NCBI RefSeq assembly: GCF_000210295.1
Contig: NC_026735.1
Location: 755,749-819,748, forward strand
DNA from: Trypanosoma brucei gambiense DAL972
Taxonomy: Eukaryota; Euglenozoa; Kinetoplastea; Trypanosomatida; Trypanosomatidae
Length of the DNA: 64,000 bases
Reading direction: 5' to 3'
The translations under genes and the position numbers were made by a program. Shown here one piece after another: positions 10,353 to 22,800 of the stretch (position 1 is its first letter; each line of letters begins with the position of its first letter). The notes beneath the pieces were generated by a model, which saw nothing but the letters and a program-made list of their open reading frames with translations, made no database searches and was not told the DNA's origin.

Positions 10353-10857
10353 TTTTTTTTTTAGAATTTTCTTCGTGCCTTCGTGAGAGTTTTCCCCCAC
10401 TGGCGCGGCCATCAGCCATCACCGTAGAGCCCTGAGATGCTATCGGTCTGGCGACTGTGGCAGAGTCTCCCTTTTTCATTCATCCTAATACACACCCTCT
10501 ATAATTTTTGTTGTAGCTCCGCAGTTGAACGGAATACAGTAGATGGGGCGAGAAGCCCCCCTCACCCCGGACTCTCCCAAAGATGTCAATTAGCAATCCT
10601 TTTTTGGAGGTCCACATCACCGGATAGCAGCATCTTAGCGCGGATGATACTGCTGATGGCACGCTGGCACGTGCCCAGGGACCGACAAATGAAAAACGGT
10701 GTCCCAGCAAGACGCTGCTGATCCCTGTGCTGTATGATGCCGTAGCCGGAGCACAGCAGTGTTCCCCATGAAAGGAACGCTGCTGGCTCTTGGCTTCCCC
10801 CGATGATACGGGGTACTGGACCCTGGCACCACGTTGAGGTGGCCGGCATCGCCAGGG
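10353..10857 (-). mobile_element. RIME non-autonomous retroposon (ingi clade)
   Basis: A 505-bp element on the minus strand. Its 5' end (at 10857) begins CCCTGGC and carries the conserved 5' hallmark of the trypanosomatid ingi/L1Tc/RIME group (Pr77). This includes GCCGGCCACCTCAACGTGGT and then GCCAGGGTCC. Its 3' end is a poly-A run (poly-T at 10353-10362 on the plus strand). An 11-bp perfect direct repeat flanks it (10342-10352 and 10858-10868); ingi/RIME duplications are usually 12 bp. RIME consists of the two ends of ingi and is mobilised by ingi proteins. The minus-strand ORF within it is the usual non-functional RIME ORF. The intact duplication and poly-A suggest a recent insertion. Confidence 0.93.
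10785..10857 (-). ncRNA. HDV-like ribozyme / Pr77 promoter region at RIME 5' end
   Basis: On the minus strand the first seven bases (10857-10851, CCCTGGC) pair exactly with GCCAGGG at 10827-10821, giving P1. CCAC/GTGG (10842-10839 with 10832-10829) gives a nested hairpin, and CCCC/GGGG (10813-10810 with 10800-10797) gives a third helix. This matches the hepatitis-delta-like ribozyme layout described for the related T. cruzi L1Tc 5' end, which also acts as an internal Pol II promoter. Helices P1, P3 and P4 are seen. P2 is not clear by eye and self-cleavage is inferred. Confidence 0.5.
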
Positions 10858-10868
10858 ACCTCCTTTCA
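10858..10868. repeat. RIME target-site duplication, right copy
   Basis: ACCTCCTTTCA at the 5' side of the minus-strand element, identical to 10342-10352. Confidence 0.93.
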
Positions 10869-13800
10869 TACGCGCCCACATGTTCTCACTTTCCGAAAAG
10901 ACAATCCATTCACCTTTTTAAACCTTACAATGCTGGGAAGGAACCGCGGCCCATACTTCAACTTAACTACACAGGGACTCGGTTCGCCACTCCTTCCTAC
11001 TGAATTAACCGGAAAGCAATTCACAGCTTGAAATCGGACGCCACTGATAGGTAAAAACTCCTTGGTACCGACGAGAACAGAGGGAATAATTCACTTTTGC
11101 AGACTAAAAAAAAGTTACGTACGATGTTAAACATAGCTCTTCCCGCACTTGCGCATCAAGGGACAACGCGGCCCAGAAGGAAGAGGTCCTACAACCAGGG
11201 GGAGCGATATCAGACTGCACGACTTTAAGGACGAGATTTCTTTCGGTTCGAGGAGGTGAATCTGCTTACAAAAACGTATTCAATGTAAATGAGATGTCGC
11301 ACCTGTGGTAGTAATGATTCAATTTAGTGTTAACTGAGTATTGGGCCGCGAAAGAAAATCAGTTTGTACGATGCCCTCTCCCTCACACTCCCTGATCCTG
11401 CACTGGCACTCCTTTCAACCCCGTTTTCACACTGGTCACGGCTCCTTCGAATACAACGTCGGGCGAAGCGCTGGTGGCATGCCATTGGACAGCCAGTACT
11501 TCTCCCATACGAGGAACGCTGCGCATCTCGAAACTCCTTCAACCCTTTTCCATCGGTGCTCGTTTTTGTATTGTGCACAGCAGTGCCGCTTAGTCGGGAT
11601 TTCGCTTCATACCCTGTACTTTCACCACTTAAGGCTCACAACAGTGCAGACAGTCAACGCAACCGTCCTTAAGGGAGCCGAGGGGAAACAAAAGGAAATA
11701 CAAAATTCGGGCCGCCCACGCTCGCGTACACAGAGGTTCAAAACGCCCACGAAAACGCATACCTCCATATATTTATATTCATCCTCCGGAGACCAAAGAG
11801 GTGTACAGACCCAGATAAAATAGTTCACCCGGCCTTTAATGCAGGTAAAGCACAACAAAAGTAAAGATAAAACGGTTTACGGCACCGGTTGCGGCGATTC
11901 CAAACTCATTTAATAATCGTGCTGAACAAAATAAAAGCTTACCGCTGTGACGACTGTCTCTATTGGCGCAACCTTTGTCGACCGAAGCGCTTTCCTGAGT
12001 GGAGGTGCTTCCACCGGAAACGGTATTTATGGTGGGAAGCCTCTTTTAATTCTGCCAAAGGAGAAAAACCATTATGACGTCAAGGGGTTAGACAAACAAA
12101 CACTCTGCAAGTGTGTCCGGAGTGTAATGTAGGAGTGGATCACTCAACACACCACCATCGAACGGAGGAGAGGGAATCCCCGCATTACACCCCCTCCCGC
12201 GTTACGGAAGGAATATACGCTGATTCCCCAACACCATTAAGCCAGTGTAAGTGACCGGGCGATTGACCATCCAAGCAGAAATTTATGAGTCCTCTCAAAA
12301 CTTGCGGCTCTTTTGCCCCCACCCCCTCCCCAATATACACAAGCACCTAAAAAATCCCTAACCATCTTCTGAAGGCCCTTACTATCTCCGACGCCTGACT
12401 TGACAGACGCGGCGTCTCAGAGATAGCAAACAGGCGAGGAAATGTGACATAAAGAAAGGTACTGCGAGCCCCTTCTGGGGCCGATGGGTGTCCTTTGAGG
12501 GAGAGGATCGAATTCGTTTTCGCATTACCCTGGTTTCATCTTCTCGGCATGCACCGCTACGTGCATGTAGTCGTTTTCGCCGAATGCCTTGTTCGTTCCA
12601 AGAGGCAAGCAAAAGATTTGACCGTTTACACGTTTTAAGCCTTACCAAAATTAGAGATAGATGTGCGGCGCGTCGTTCAGCGCCGTATAATAGTAATTCA
12701 CCAGTTGAGTTAGCGAACCATATTGCTTTACAATTATTTTATGCCAAAATTTTTTTCTTGCCGTACCGCTTCCGCGGTGCATCACAGCGCCCAAATAGAG
12801 GGACACTCCTTTTGGTAGTTAAGATAGCTGTGCTCCCCAAGAAAAATACCTACAACGGGTTGCGACAGAACTTTTCCCCAGACAAGCGGAGAAAACTACT
12901 GCACTTAATAAGGGGGCACGAAGGGAGCGCCTATGCTGAGAATCTGAACGAAATTTGGAAAGGTAATGTGGAGGGCAGGCCCAATAGCCGCCGCCAAAGA
13001 AAACTATTTTCGATGCGCGTCAAGCGGCAAGGGAACAACTTAGGTGTTGATGAGCGCAGCGTAAAAAAAAATTGTGCGATGGCTGTCTGTGGCTGTTGGA
13101 AAGGGGTCCAATTGGGGAGGTCAATGGCCAAGACGCTTCTTTGTGTTGCGCCTGCGGTAAATCGCCTGTCGCCTTAACGGCACTGTGCGGCACCTCACTG
13201 TGCTCTCGGCGGCGGGTGATGTGTCTGGAGGACGAATCCTGGGTGCATCTCCCGAAAATGCAAACATACAAGTGCGCTCGCCCTCTGTCAGTACCTATGG
13301 CTTCTCAGAGGGAACGGCGGGCGGATAACCGCTCCTTCCCCCCGTTAACAAATGGTTTGAACTCTCCCTGTAATACTTTGCCCGTAGTTTCAACACAAAA
13401 CAAGAAAAAAACCGGTTCTTTGCAAGTCTAAAAAGGAGTCTGTGGTCCAAACACCGCAGGGTAAAGACGTCGCTCTAGGGGATCTGTTGGCGTTGCGGTC
13501 CCATAGTTTTTGACAGGCCTTCGCTTTCCCACCTCTAGCGAGCGGTGCTTGCGATGACATCTTGTGAGATGAGTCTTGCTAGGAGACCCTCAGGAAACTG
13601 AGCAACTTTTGGCAGTAAGTTTTGGAGTCCAAAACTGTTTGGTGGCTTGAGGAGCCAGGTGCCACACCCACCACATCACGCGGTTTGACAGCGGATCGTC
13701 TTCCAAGATATGCCCCAGAAGCACATAATTCGAGGCGCGACCGTTCTTTCTACACTTTTTGAGATGTTTAAGCTACTGACGGGTTGCTATATTCTATACC

Positions 13801-16800
13801 TTTCCCCTCAGAAGTATGGAGACCTCCTGATGTCGGCATGTTAAGCTATTGCGTCGCCGATGTCTCTCCCGTTGCGGTGCATCGCGGTGTTCCGGCCCCC
13901 GATAAGTTTGCAGGGCTCGGCTTACGAATTCGTTTTTGCGGATTGGAGCCTTTGCCCCCTCTGTATAAGCGGTTGCGTAATCACACGGGTTGTCGAAAGG
14001 AGGAGCGGCATTGTATTTTTTTCCTGTTCTTTGAAGTGGTGCTCACCCGTTGTTGGGCCCGTAAAGGGGTTGGCGAAGCGGTGGAATACCCCGGCGTCTT
14101 CCTGCAGTTACATTTCCCTCAGCCCGGATTCGTGTGGGACTCGTGGGTGCCCCTTTTAGCGACGGCCGGGTAGTCTGTCACCCGGTTTTTTTTACCCGAG
14201 CTCTCGGTGTTCCCTTTCCAATAGGTTGCTGTCGCTGGCGTTTCGTTTGCTTCACTCCACTTTTTTCCCCCGGCACCGTGTCGTAAGGGCCCGTCCCGGC
14301 TTCCGCCTATTTGGCAATCAAGCCCCGTTGTCGCTTAGCGGAGCGTCGCCCTCTCTGAAGGTGGCTACCCCCCTTTCCAGGCATTAGGGAACTGGTACTT
14401 TCTGCTGGAGAGAGTTCTGACACTCGCTAGTGGCTCCTTGCGGTTGGTGCACGAATGTGGGCAATTGCTTGGCGGACTGCCGGGGTTCGAGGCGAAACCG
14501 CCGGCAGCGGCGCCCCGCAAGTTATTCGGAGGTTTCACCCTTGATTTCCCGCGCCTCCCGTGTTCCCGCTTCTTTCAGGGGGAATGACCGACACCCCTGT
14601 GATGTTTGTTAAGCAGGCTCGGGGCCTGTAAGTGTAAATGTAAGTGTATGGGTGCAGGTGTATATGCGCTGGAGCCTTCTATGAGCGGTTACGTGGCTCC
14701 CACTGAATGGGGCAGAGAATGCTTACCGACTCAGTCACACAAAAATACGGGAGTTGTTGAGTTTGTCTACTGAAGCTGGTCTGCTGTGTCTCAAGGTTGG
14801 CCGCTTTAACTAGTTGTTCGCGGCCGTGCCGTGGACGGGTGCGGTGGGAGAGGCCCTCGCAAGTTTCATCCTGATCCTTCTTCGCCAGCTGTGATAAGCG
14901 GCCCCATTTCTGTTAATTAGTGAAGTGTGGCGTGTTCATTAGTTGCTTCGTACGTTCATCCGCTTGGTGAGTTTATGGGGTTTGTTGGTCTACTGAGGTG
15001 AATCACATAGTTTCTGTTTGCGGCATCTTTTACGGGGTATTTCTGTCAGGCGGTGCACTCTCTTTTTGGAAAAGAAGATGCGAGGACCGACTTTTTTTTT
15101 CTATTTTTCTTCGTGCTGAAAGGTGCAGTATTTGCTGTATTTTTGAGTGCTTTTAATTTCCGCTTTTTCGCAAATGATGCTATGGCTTGAGCAGAACTAA
15201 CAGCATGCGGCACTGATAAGTGCACTTGGCTGCCACTAACCTGCGCTTTATTTATGAAACCCACTTCTGTTTCCTTTTTTAAACCATCGACGGATATACG
15301 CGTTCAATAGTGTATACGGATCACTTTCCCTTCAGCTAACACGAGTTTGCGTTGCTACCCGGTTTCGAGATTCCTCGTACGTTACCAAGAGAACTAGTAT
15401 GGAGACCGCGTTCGTAGTTTGTCTCAGTTGTGGCAATTTGTTATTTTTTGTTCATTTTAGTGTTTTACGTTCATGAATTTATGTCCTTGGCGAGGGACTT
15501 AGTGACGGATTGTAAGCAAGTACTCTACTTTCGTTCAGTTCTAATATTTTCATTGATCACACTGGTTCACTTGCCCCGGAATCGCCGGACCAAAATCACA
15601 TGTTTCCTTTCGTAGGAAAGGGGATGTGCGAACGTGAAATAAAGTTTGTGCTCTATTCGTATGGTTACGTTTATATATATTACTGTTTAGTGAAGGCGTA
15701 TCTTTCAGTGAGAGAGGGAGAGAGATGATAATGAGAGATATTCCGCATTTCCTGTTTAGGATTATACAAGCATCTTCACTTTTTGGTACGTGCCGAAGAA
15801 GGCAGTTTTGGATAGGTACCAAGTTTTGACTTTCTCGAGGGATCGTTCTTTGTGCATTTTTCTTTTTCTTTTTTGAAAAGACCATCGCACTACTTATTTC
15901 GCCGTCAAGTACCTTTTCTTGCCATTCATTCCTTCTGTTTACTCATATAGGAACTCTAGATTCCTCATACTGGAACCGGTAGTTATTATTATTGTTGCAT
16001 GCGTGTTTAATGTCTGTTAATAACTAATTATAATGGTTTAAAATGTTCATAGTTCTCGCGCTACTGGTCATGTTTCTAAGACACTGTGGGTATTCCAATA
16101 ATAACATCATTTTTTTTTAAAAGTGAACTATAATATCTCTTATCCACTTTATCCGTTGGCAGTTTTTTCTTTTTTTCTTTTTTTAAAAAGGAGAATACAT
16201 ATTTTTTTGTTGCTAACCGGTTATTTCGTTGCATGGTCTGGTGTGTATTCCTTGCGGAGATTGGGAGTTGAGGTGACGGGAAGTATTAAGATAAGCTGTT
16301 GTGGAGCAATGATATTTATAGACACCCTTTTTTTTTGCGTTCGTTACCTGCGAAAAGGTGACAGTGGTGAGGATTCCCCCCCTCCAAAGCAAAGGAGAGC
16401 GAAACTGTTTTTTACTTGTGGAGGCAGCGCCGTTGTACGCGAGGGCATCTCAATGAAATTCCCTACTTAGCGTAGCGATTAATATCTAAGAGATCAGGTG
16501 GGGACATTGTGGAGAAATCTGTTTATTCTATTTTAGAGCTTGCTCGGTACTGTTTGTTAAAGGCATTGCTGATGCTCATGCAAAGTGTTTTAACGGAGGA
16601 CGTTACGGCCGTTTGAGTTTCGGATGTCGCTACAACTTTGTTGCTGATGGGCGGGTTTACTCCCTTTTCTCTACTTTTTAGTGAAAATGTGATTTATGTT
16701 CAGTAATACCGAAGCCAACTGAGTTCTGTGTAATCCGTATCTGAGTGTGAATGAGGATTGTTAAATTTTCAAGTTTCTCTTCTGTTGTTGTTTACCCTTA

Positions 16801-17771
16801 ATTTTGTTAAAAATTCAATCCGGGAGTTCCACGATATTGTTTTATTGAGATATCTATTTTAATTCAAGCAGTGTAATACCGTTTTTTTTCTTAAAATGAG
16901 ATAGGCAAGAGTCGATGAACATGAATATTTTGATTTTAGCCTATTTGGCCACCAACAACGACATTTTTCCATTTTTAACTCAAGCCGTTCCCTTCTACGA
17001 TTTGAAAAAAAAATGTTGGAGTTTTTTGCGTGTGATACAGTAGTGCGGAGGATTATTTTCTTATTTTCTGTGTTCGTTTTACCCACATGGCCTGGTGGAT
17101 TTGGGTGATATGCAAAATATGTTTGGCGGCCACACAATTGTGCATCGGGGTGAATAGTATCTACTTTCTTCTGCTACCGTTGGAACGGCCCCGTCGTGCT
17201 TGCTATCCGAAGGTATCATATTACGTATGTAACCGTTGTAGTTTTTCGTTCTACCCTTCCTGTTGGTGTGCTTTGTTTTATTTTCATTGCTGTCATTGTT
17301 CGCACAAATATCAATACCCCTCCCTCCAAAAGACATATCGGGCCGTAATTTATTTGTTTTACAGTTTCGTGAACCCGTGGTAGTCGTGATACTCCATTTT
17401 TAAGGATTATCAATTGCAGTGAGGTTATTGTTTTCGAGTTGAATTTTAAATCGTACAACTTCATAATTTTGACCCTTTCCTCCCCGCTGTGACCGATTTT
17501 TCTCACTCATTTTCAACATTCTCTCTTTAATTTTCTTTCCTCCCACCAGAAAGAGGGTATATATACGTTTTTGATACAAGTATACTTATAATTAGATTCA
17601 TTAAATTTAATGCCTTTATAATAGATAGTTCATCGTCACATTCACATCGTGACGTTTAATTTTTAGGTGGGTATAAAGCGGTTTGGTACATGCAAGTAGG
17701 TTTTAAGTCGACGTAGCATACATCCGCCGATTTTTAAAAAAATTATTGTAGGCTGCGTGGAAAGAAAAAAA
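10869..17771. other. Gene-poor stretch of about 7 kb
   Basis: No gene can be supported here. The longest ORF (12488-13177, 229 residues) begins at GTG, with its first ATG at 12584. It is Arg-rich and has no recognisable motif. A coding-like stretch at 11364-11672 lacks an ATG start. From about 15000 on the DNA is T-rich and AT-rich, resembling UTR and spacer. The stretch ends with a strong pyrimidine tract at 17462-17547 leading to the TDP1 acceptor. Confidence 0.55.
17548..17549 (+). promoter_or_regulatory. Trans-splice acceptor for TDP1
   Basis: A long pyrimidine-rich tract (about 17462-17547) ends in CCCACCAG. It gives a 5'UTR of about 222 nt. A second AG at 17749-17750 is an alternative with a weaker tract. 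Confidence 0.6.
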
Positions 17772-19433
17772 ATGGAGGAAACAAAGTTATGCCCATTTTG
17801 GGTTAGCAGAGTAAGCGGTTTAGCTACCGAGTCGCCGTCAGCGCTGACCCTATCCGATCTGCTACATTGTAATATTGAGGATCCAAGTGAGGTGTGGACG
17901 CATGTTGTGTTGGCAAATTACTTGATTGATTTGGAGTGGGTCTTCGATATGGCTACTTGCCTGCAACTCTCAAGTTGTCATGTTATGATTGTTTCCGGTG
18001 AAGAGGGGTTAGCTGAGAGATATGCGGCGTCGCCTCTCGCTGGGTTGCTCGGTAAGGAAAGAGTAGAAATAATTAAACCAAAACTTCCGTTACCATTCGG
18101 AGTTCATCATGGAAAATTGATATTGTGCGTAAATTCGAAAGGCGTAAGAATATCGGTGCTTACCGCAAATTTTATCGAGAGTGACTGGGGTAAAAAAACT
18201 CAAGGGATATACGTACAGGACTTTCCTCGTTTGGTTACATCATCTGCGAGTAGTAACTCGATGGGATCGTTGCAGGCCCTACGCAGATGCCGGGGAACAA
18301 GATTCAAAGAGGAAATAAAGCGGTACCTCAGCTGTATCGGTGCTATTTCTTCCACAACTGGGACGAATTGCATTCCACTATCTTTGCTAGATGAAGTTGA
18401 TTACAGCGGTGCGTGTGTGGAACTTGTTTCTTCTGTTCCGGGATGCCATCGCAACTCGGACGCCTATCGTTTCGGAATGGGCAGACTGCAGGAGGTCCTA
18501 CGCGCCATGCAAATAAGCTCGCCGTCTGGTGAAAATTCTCCCACACTTGTATGGCAGTTTAGCTCCCAAGGGACGCTAACTAGCAATTTCCTAAGGTCTT
18601 TGGAGCGGGTTATGACTATCAGCACCGATAATACACCACTTCCAGATACGAAATCTCCAACGGTCCGGATCATTTATCCAACAGAAGCTGAAGTGAAGGG
18701 TTCGTTTGAGGGGTGGCATGGGGGACTATCGCTACCTGTTAGGCTGCGTTGCTGCCATCCCTACGTTAATGAAAGGCTGTATCGTTGGGGTCAGCGTCCG
18801 TACGCTGAGGGTGCTGACCGAGGGAGAAATAGGGCGATGCCCCATATAAAAACTTACATGCGCTTGACAGAAAATGGTGACGGACTGAAGTGGTTCATGC
18901 TAACGAGTGCTAATCTGTCGCGGGCCGCTTGGGGGGAATGGCAAAAAGGCGGAACCCAGATCTTGATACGGTCCTATGAACTTGGGGTAGTGTATGGTAC
19001 CGATTCGTTTATTAACCCTGCGGATGGCGGACTATTCAGCGCGACACCTTCAAAACCGATACCGGTTCCGTCATCCATTGGTGGCGACGGTCTAGTGAGA
19101 GTGAAGATAAAAACTCTACCATCTGAATCAGATCGGGACGAACCAACACTCTTCTTGCCTTACAATCCCCTTAATCCTCAACCTTACGTAAGCACACTTC
19201 AGATGCAGCAAAGAGAGCGTAGACACACCGGCCATAGCTGTGTTTCCCAACTCAGCAGCCTTGATGTGCCCTGGCTAGTCGATCTACCTCATCGTGGGAA
19301 GGACTGCTTGGGTAAGGAATTTCGTGATGTGTTGGAAGGTAGCAACCGCCGCGGGGAAGAGCCTGACCCGTTGAGGCCTGGAGGGTGTTGTGTTGGTGCG
19401 TTGGGGGAGAAACGAACCAACAGGGATGCGTGA
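17772..19433 (+). CDS. TDP1: Tyrosyl-DNA phosphodiesterase 1
   Basis: 553 residues from the ATG at 17772 (an upstream in-frame GTG at 17757 is not used). TDP1 hydrolyses 3'-phosphotyrosyl bonds left by stalled topoisomerase I, and other 3' blocks, in the nucleus. Both HKN motifs of the phospholipase-D-like fold are visible. The first is HHGKL at residues 112-116 (catalytic H113, K115), with Asn in VLTANFIESDW. The second is HIKTY at about 358-362 (H358, K360), with Asn in TSANLSRAAWG. SSQGTL and the SANLSRAAWG block are typical of the family. The N-terminus begins CPFWVSRVSGL, close to the start of the TDP1 fold, so the long disordered N-terminal tail of animal TDP1 is absent. The last 100 or so residues after the second motif are family-typical up to PYNPLNPQPY, then end in a hydrophilic tail. 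Confidence 0.93.
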   Translation: MEETKLCPFWVSRVSGLATESPSALTLSDLLHCNIEDPSEVWTHVVLANYLIDLEWVFDMATCLQLSSCHVMIVSGEEGLAERYAASPLAGLLGKERVEIIKPKLPLPFGVHHGKLILCVNSKGVRISVLTANFIESDWGKKTQGIYVQDFPRLVTSSASSNSMGSLQALRRCRGTRFKEEIKRYLSCIGAISSTTGTNCIPLSLLDEVDYSGACVELVSSVPGCHRNSDAYRFGMGRLQEVLRAMQISSPSGENSPTLVWQFSSQGTLTSNFLRSLERVMTISTDNTPLPDTKSPTVRIIYPTEAEVKGSFEGWHGGLSLPVRLRCCHPYVNERLYRWGQRPYAEGADRGRNRAMPHIKTYMRLTENGDGLKWFMLTSANLSRAAWGEWQKGGTQILIRSYELGVVYGTDSFINPADGGLFSATPSKPIPVPSSIGGDGLVRVKIKTLPSESDRDEPTLFLPYNPLNPQPYVSTLQMQQRERRHTGHSCVSQLSSLDVPWLVDLPHRGKDCLGKEFRDVLEGSNRRGEEPDPLRPGGCCVGALGEKRTNRDA

Positions 19434-19877
19434 GATTGCATCGTGTTTTTTCTAAGTTATATTTAATTTTTAGAATTTCAGTTAATATTTTGTTTCATGA
19501 CTTTACGTGTTTGGGCACCAAATTCTCTCTTTACAGTGACCTCTTCCTTTACTGTCTTCTTGTTGCTCATTGCAACAAGGCGCACTTCCGTTCCTGCCGC
19601 AACGTGAAAGGATTATACGACTGACTCTGCCCCTCATCGTAGATTTTAGTGTCGTTTACCACCGTTACGTGTTCTTTCAGGCTTCTCTACTTAATGCTTC
19701 CATTTCAATAGTTGTTTGATAGCCCAGAAACCACAAAAGAGTAAAGGGTTGAGGTGCAAAAGTTGATTTCACTTTGGAGCCGCATTGTTGACAGAGGGTA
19801 ATCCTTTCGTTTTTGCTGTTAAAGGTGGCGTGCGCGGCAAGCCAAGGCCTGTATACAGTTTTCTGGGGGATCTGGCA
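19434..19877. promoter_or_regulatory. TDP1/FLAM8 intergenic region with splice acceptor
   Basis: A T-rich 3'UTR and spacer. The best acceptor for the next gene is the AG at 19679-19680 after GTTCTTTC, about 198 nt before the ATG. No further gene seen. Confidence 0.5.
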
Positions 19878-22800
19878 ATGGGTGAAGCAGATGCGCCTTC
19901 TGGGGGTCAAGAATCAAACTACTTACCTGTGGCAGCCGTAGTGAACAGCGGAAGTGCATCAGGTTCAGGTGCTCACCGTGGTCCGAGACATCAACGTGAG
20001 AGATCGGGCGGAAACGAAAACACTGAGAATGTACCTCCGCTGCCGAAGACTGGGCTAACCAATGCATCGTTCGTGAGGTTGGAGGATCCTCGTGATACTG
20101 GTGAGGCCACTTCTACCGAAATACTGTCTGAACCAGATGACGAAGAGGAACATTTGGTTACTTATCATGGCGTGAAGCTTAACGGGGACAATTGGGTTGA
20201 CGTGCTGAGGGGATCGCGTGCTGTATTCGACGATGCCTTGGGTGCTGACGTGTGCGATATGCTTGCGCTTCCTCGCAGTAGTGTGAGGGATGTAAAGGTG
20301 GGCGCTGATGGACAGTCGGTTATGTTTGGTGTGCGGCACCCCTTTTCACTACAAAAGGACGAAGTAAATAAGGCACTGGAGAGCTGCCGGTTTACCAGTA
20401 CCTTGAAGTTGTACGATCTGCAAACTGATTCTGGTCCATTGGAAACTGACTCTCCCGTACTCAAGGCCTCTGAGAGTGCACCCCCATCGCTCCGTGACGA
20501 GGAGTCTTCACAGCATGGTGATATCAAGGGTGCCTCGTCTGTGAAAAAGATCAAACCTCGTAATCACAACATAGGTGCTTGTTCAATTACTGGCCATTCT
20601 GCTTCCGTTGAAGTGTTGTACGGTGCGATTTACGATGAAGACGCTGCCGTAACGCACCACCGCGTAAAGTTTAACGGCAACAATTGGGACTCTATTGTGC
20701 ACCACAAGGGTATGGCCATAAGGGAGGCGTTTGATACTGACGTGAGTAATGCGCTGGGTCTGCCCCGGGGCAGCGTGGAGGATGTGACATTGGCTCCTGA
20801 TGGGCTTTCAATGAGTTTTAGTGTGCGACACCCAGCATCATTGCGGAGAAAAGATGTTAATAAAATTCTGGCGAAGTGCCCATTTGAGAACACATGGAGG
20901 TTATATGAATCAAAGAAATCTTTTAATAACTCCAGAGTTGCCTCTTTTGTGCTCAGATCGTCGGTGAACGCACCTCCATCGCTGAGGGCCGAAGAGGACG
21001 TAGGAGTGATGCTGGGTGACTGGGACGCCAACCCACCCTTTGAATTTCTTGTCCCAGCTACTGCGTCACAGATGACGGTTGTGAGGCCCCCTAATGCAGC
21101 CAGTGGTGAATGTAACATTAACTCTATGCCCGATGATATCCTGATCAATACAGAAGGTGAAGGTTTTGGCACTGTAACACGTCATGAAGTAAAATTTGAG
21201 GGAGACAATTGGGGTGTTGTGCATGAGAAGAAGCGTGTTGCATTTGATGAAGCATTCGACGCTGACATATGTGATACACTGGGCGTACCTCGGGGAAGTG
21301 TGGAGGATATGGTGCTGGCTCCTGATGGACAGTTGGTTTCGTTTGGCGTGCGGCATCCTACCTCCTTAGGGAAAAAAGATATCAACAAAGCCCTTTCGAG
21401 CTGCCCATTTGAAAACACATGGAAGTTGTATGAACCAAAGAAGTCCGCTTCTCCCTCGGAGCTCAACTCACCTGTTATGAAGGCCACTAAGGGTGAGCTT
21501 GCGCCACTGCGAGCGGGGGAAGTTGTGGGACCAACACCCTTGGAGGTAGGGGGGCCTCGTGACCTTGCTGCTGATGGTGCTACTGCAAAGACGTCCGGTC
21601 AACCCGTTGACGTAGAGACAAATGTACTAACGCGTCACCGTGTAAAGTTTCACGGAGACAATTGGGGTGTTGTGTATGAGAAGAAGCGTGTTGCATTTGA
21701 TGAAGCATTCGACGCTGACATATGCGGTGCATTGGGCGTACCTCGGGGAAGTGTGGAGGATATGGTGCTGGCTCCTGATGGACAGTTGGTTTCGTTTGGC
21801 GTGCGGCATCCTACCTCCTTAGGGAAAAAAGATATCAACAAAGCCCTTTCGAGCTGCCCATTTGAAAACACATGGAAGTTGTATGAACCAAAGAAGTCCG
21901 CTTCTCCCTCGGAGCTCAACTCACCTGTTATGAAGGCCACTAAGGGTGAGCTTGCGCCACTGCGAGCGGGGGAAGTTGTGGGACCAACACCCTTGGAGGT
22001 AGGGGGGCCTCGTGACCTTGCTGCTGATGGTGCTACTGCAAAGACGTCCGGTCAACCCGTTGACGTAGAGACAAATGTACTAACGCGTCACCGTGTAAAG
22101 TTTCACGGAGACAATTGGGGTGTTGTGCATGAGAAGAAGCGTGTTGCATTTGATGAAGCATTCGACGCTGACATATGCGGTGCATTGGGCGTACCTCGGG
22201 GAAGTGTGGAGGATATGGTGCTGGCTCCTGATGGACAGTTGGTTTCGTTTGGCGTGCGGCATCCTGCCTCCTTAGGGAAAAAAGATATCAACAAAGCCCT
22301 TTCGAGCTGCCCATTTGAAAACACATGGAAGTTGTATGAACCAAAGAAGTCCGCTTCTCCCTCGGAGCTCAACTCACCTGTTATGAAGGCCACTAAGGGT
22401 GAGCTTGCGCCACTGCGAGCGGGGGAAGTTGTGGGACCAACACCCTTGGAGGTAGGGGGGCCTCGTGACCTTGCTGCTGATGGTGCTACTGCAAAGACGT
22501 CCGGTCAACCCGTTGAACGAGAGGATGGATGTGTAACTTCCCATGCTTTGAAGCTTGAGGGAGACAATTGGGGTGTTGTGTATGAGAAGAAGCGTGTTGC
22601 ATTTGATGAAGCATTCGACGCTGACATATGTGATACACTGGGCGTACCTCGGGGAAGTGTGGAGGATATGGTGCTGGCTCCTGATGGACAGTTGGTTTCG
22701 TTTGGCGTGCGGCATCCTGCCTCCTTAGGGAAAAAAGATATCAACAAAGCCCTTTCGAGCTGCCCATTTGAAAACACATGGAAGTTGTATGAACCAAAGA

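Noticed and set aside
10480..10881. 133-codon minus-strand ORF
   Set aside because: It is the internal frame of the RIME and extends past the element's 5' end, so it is not a host gene.
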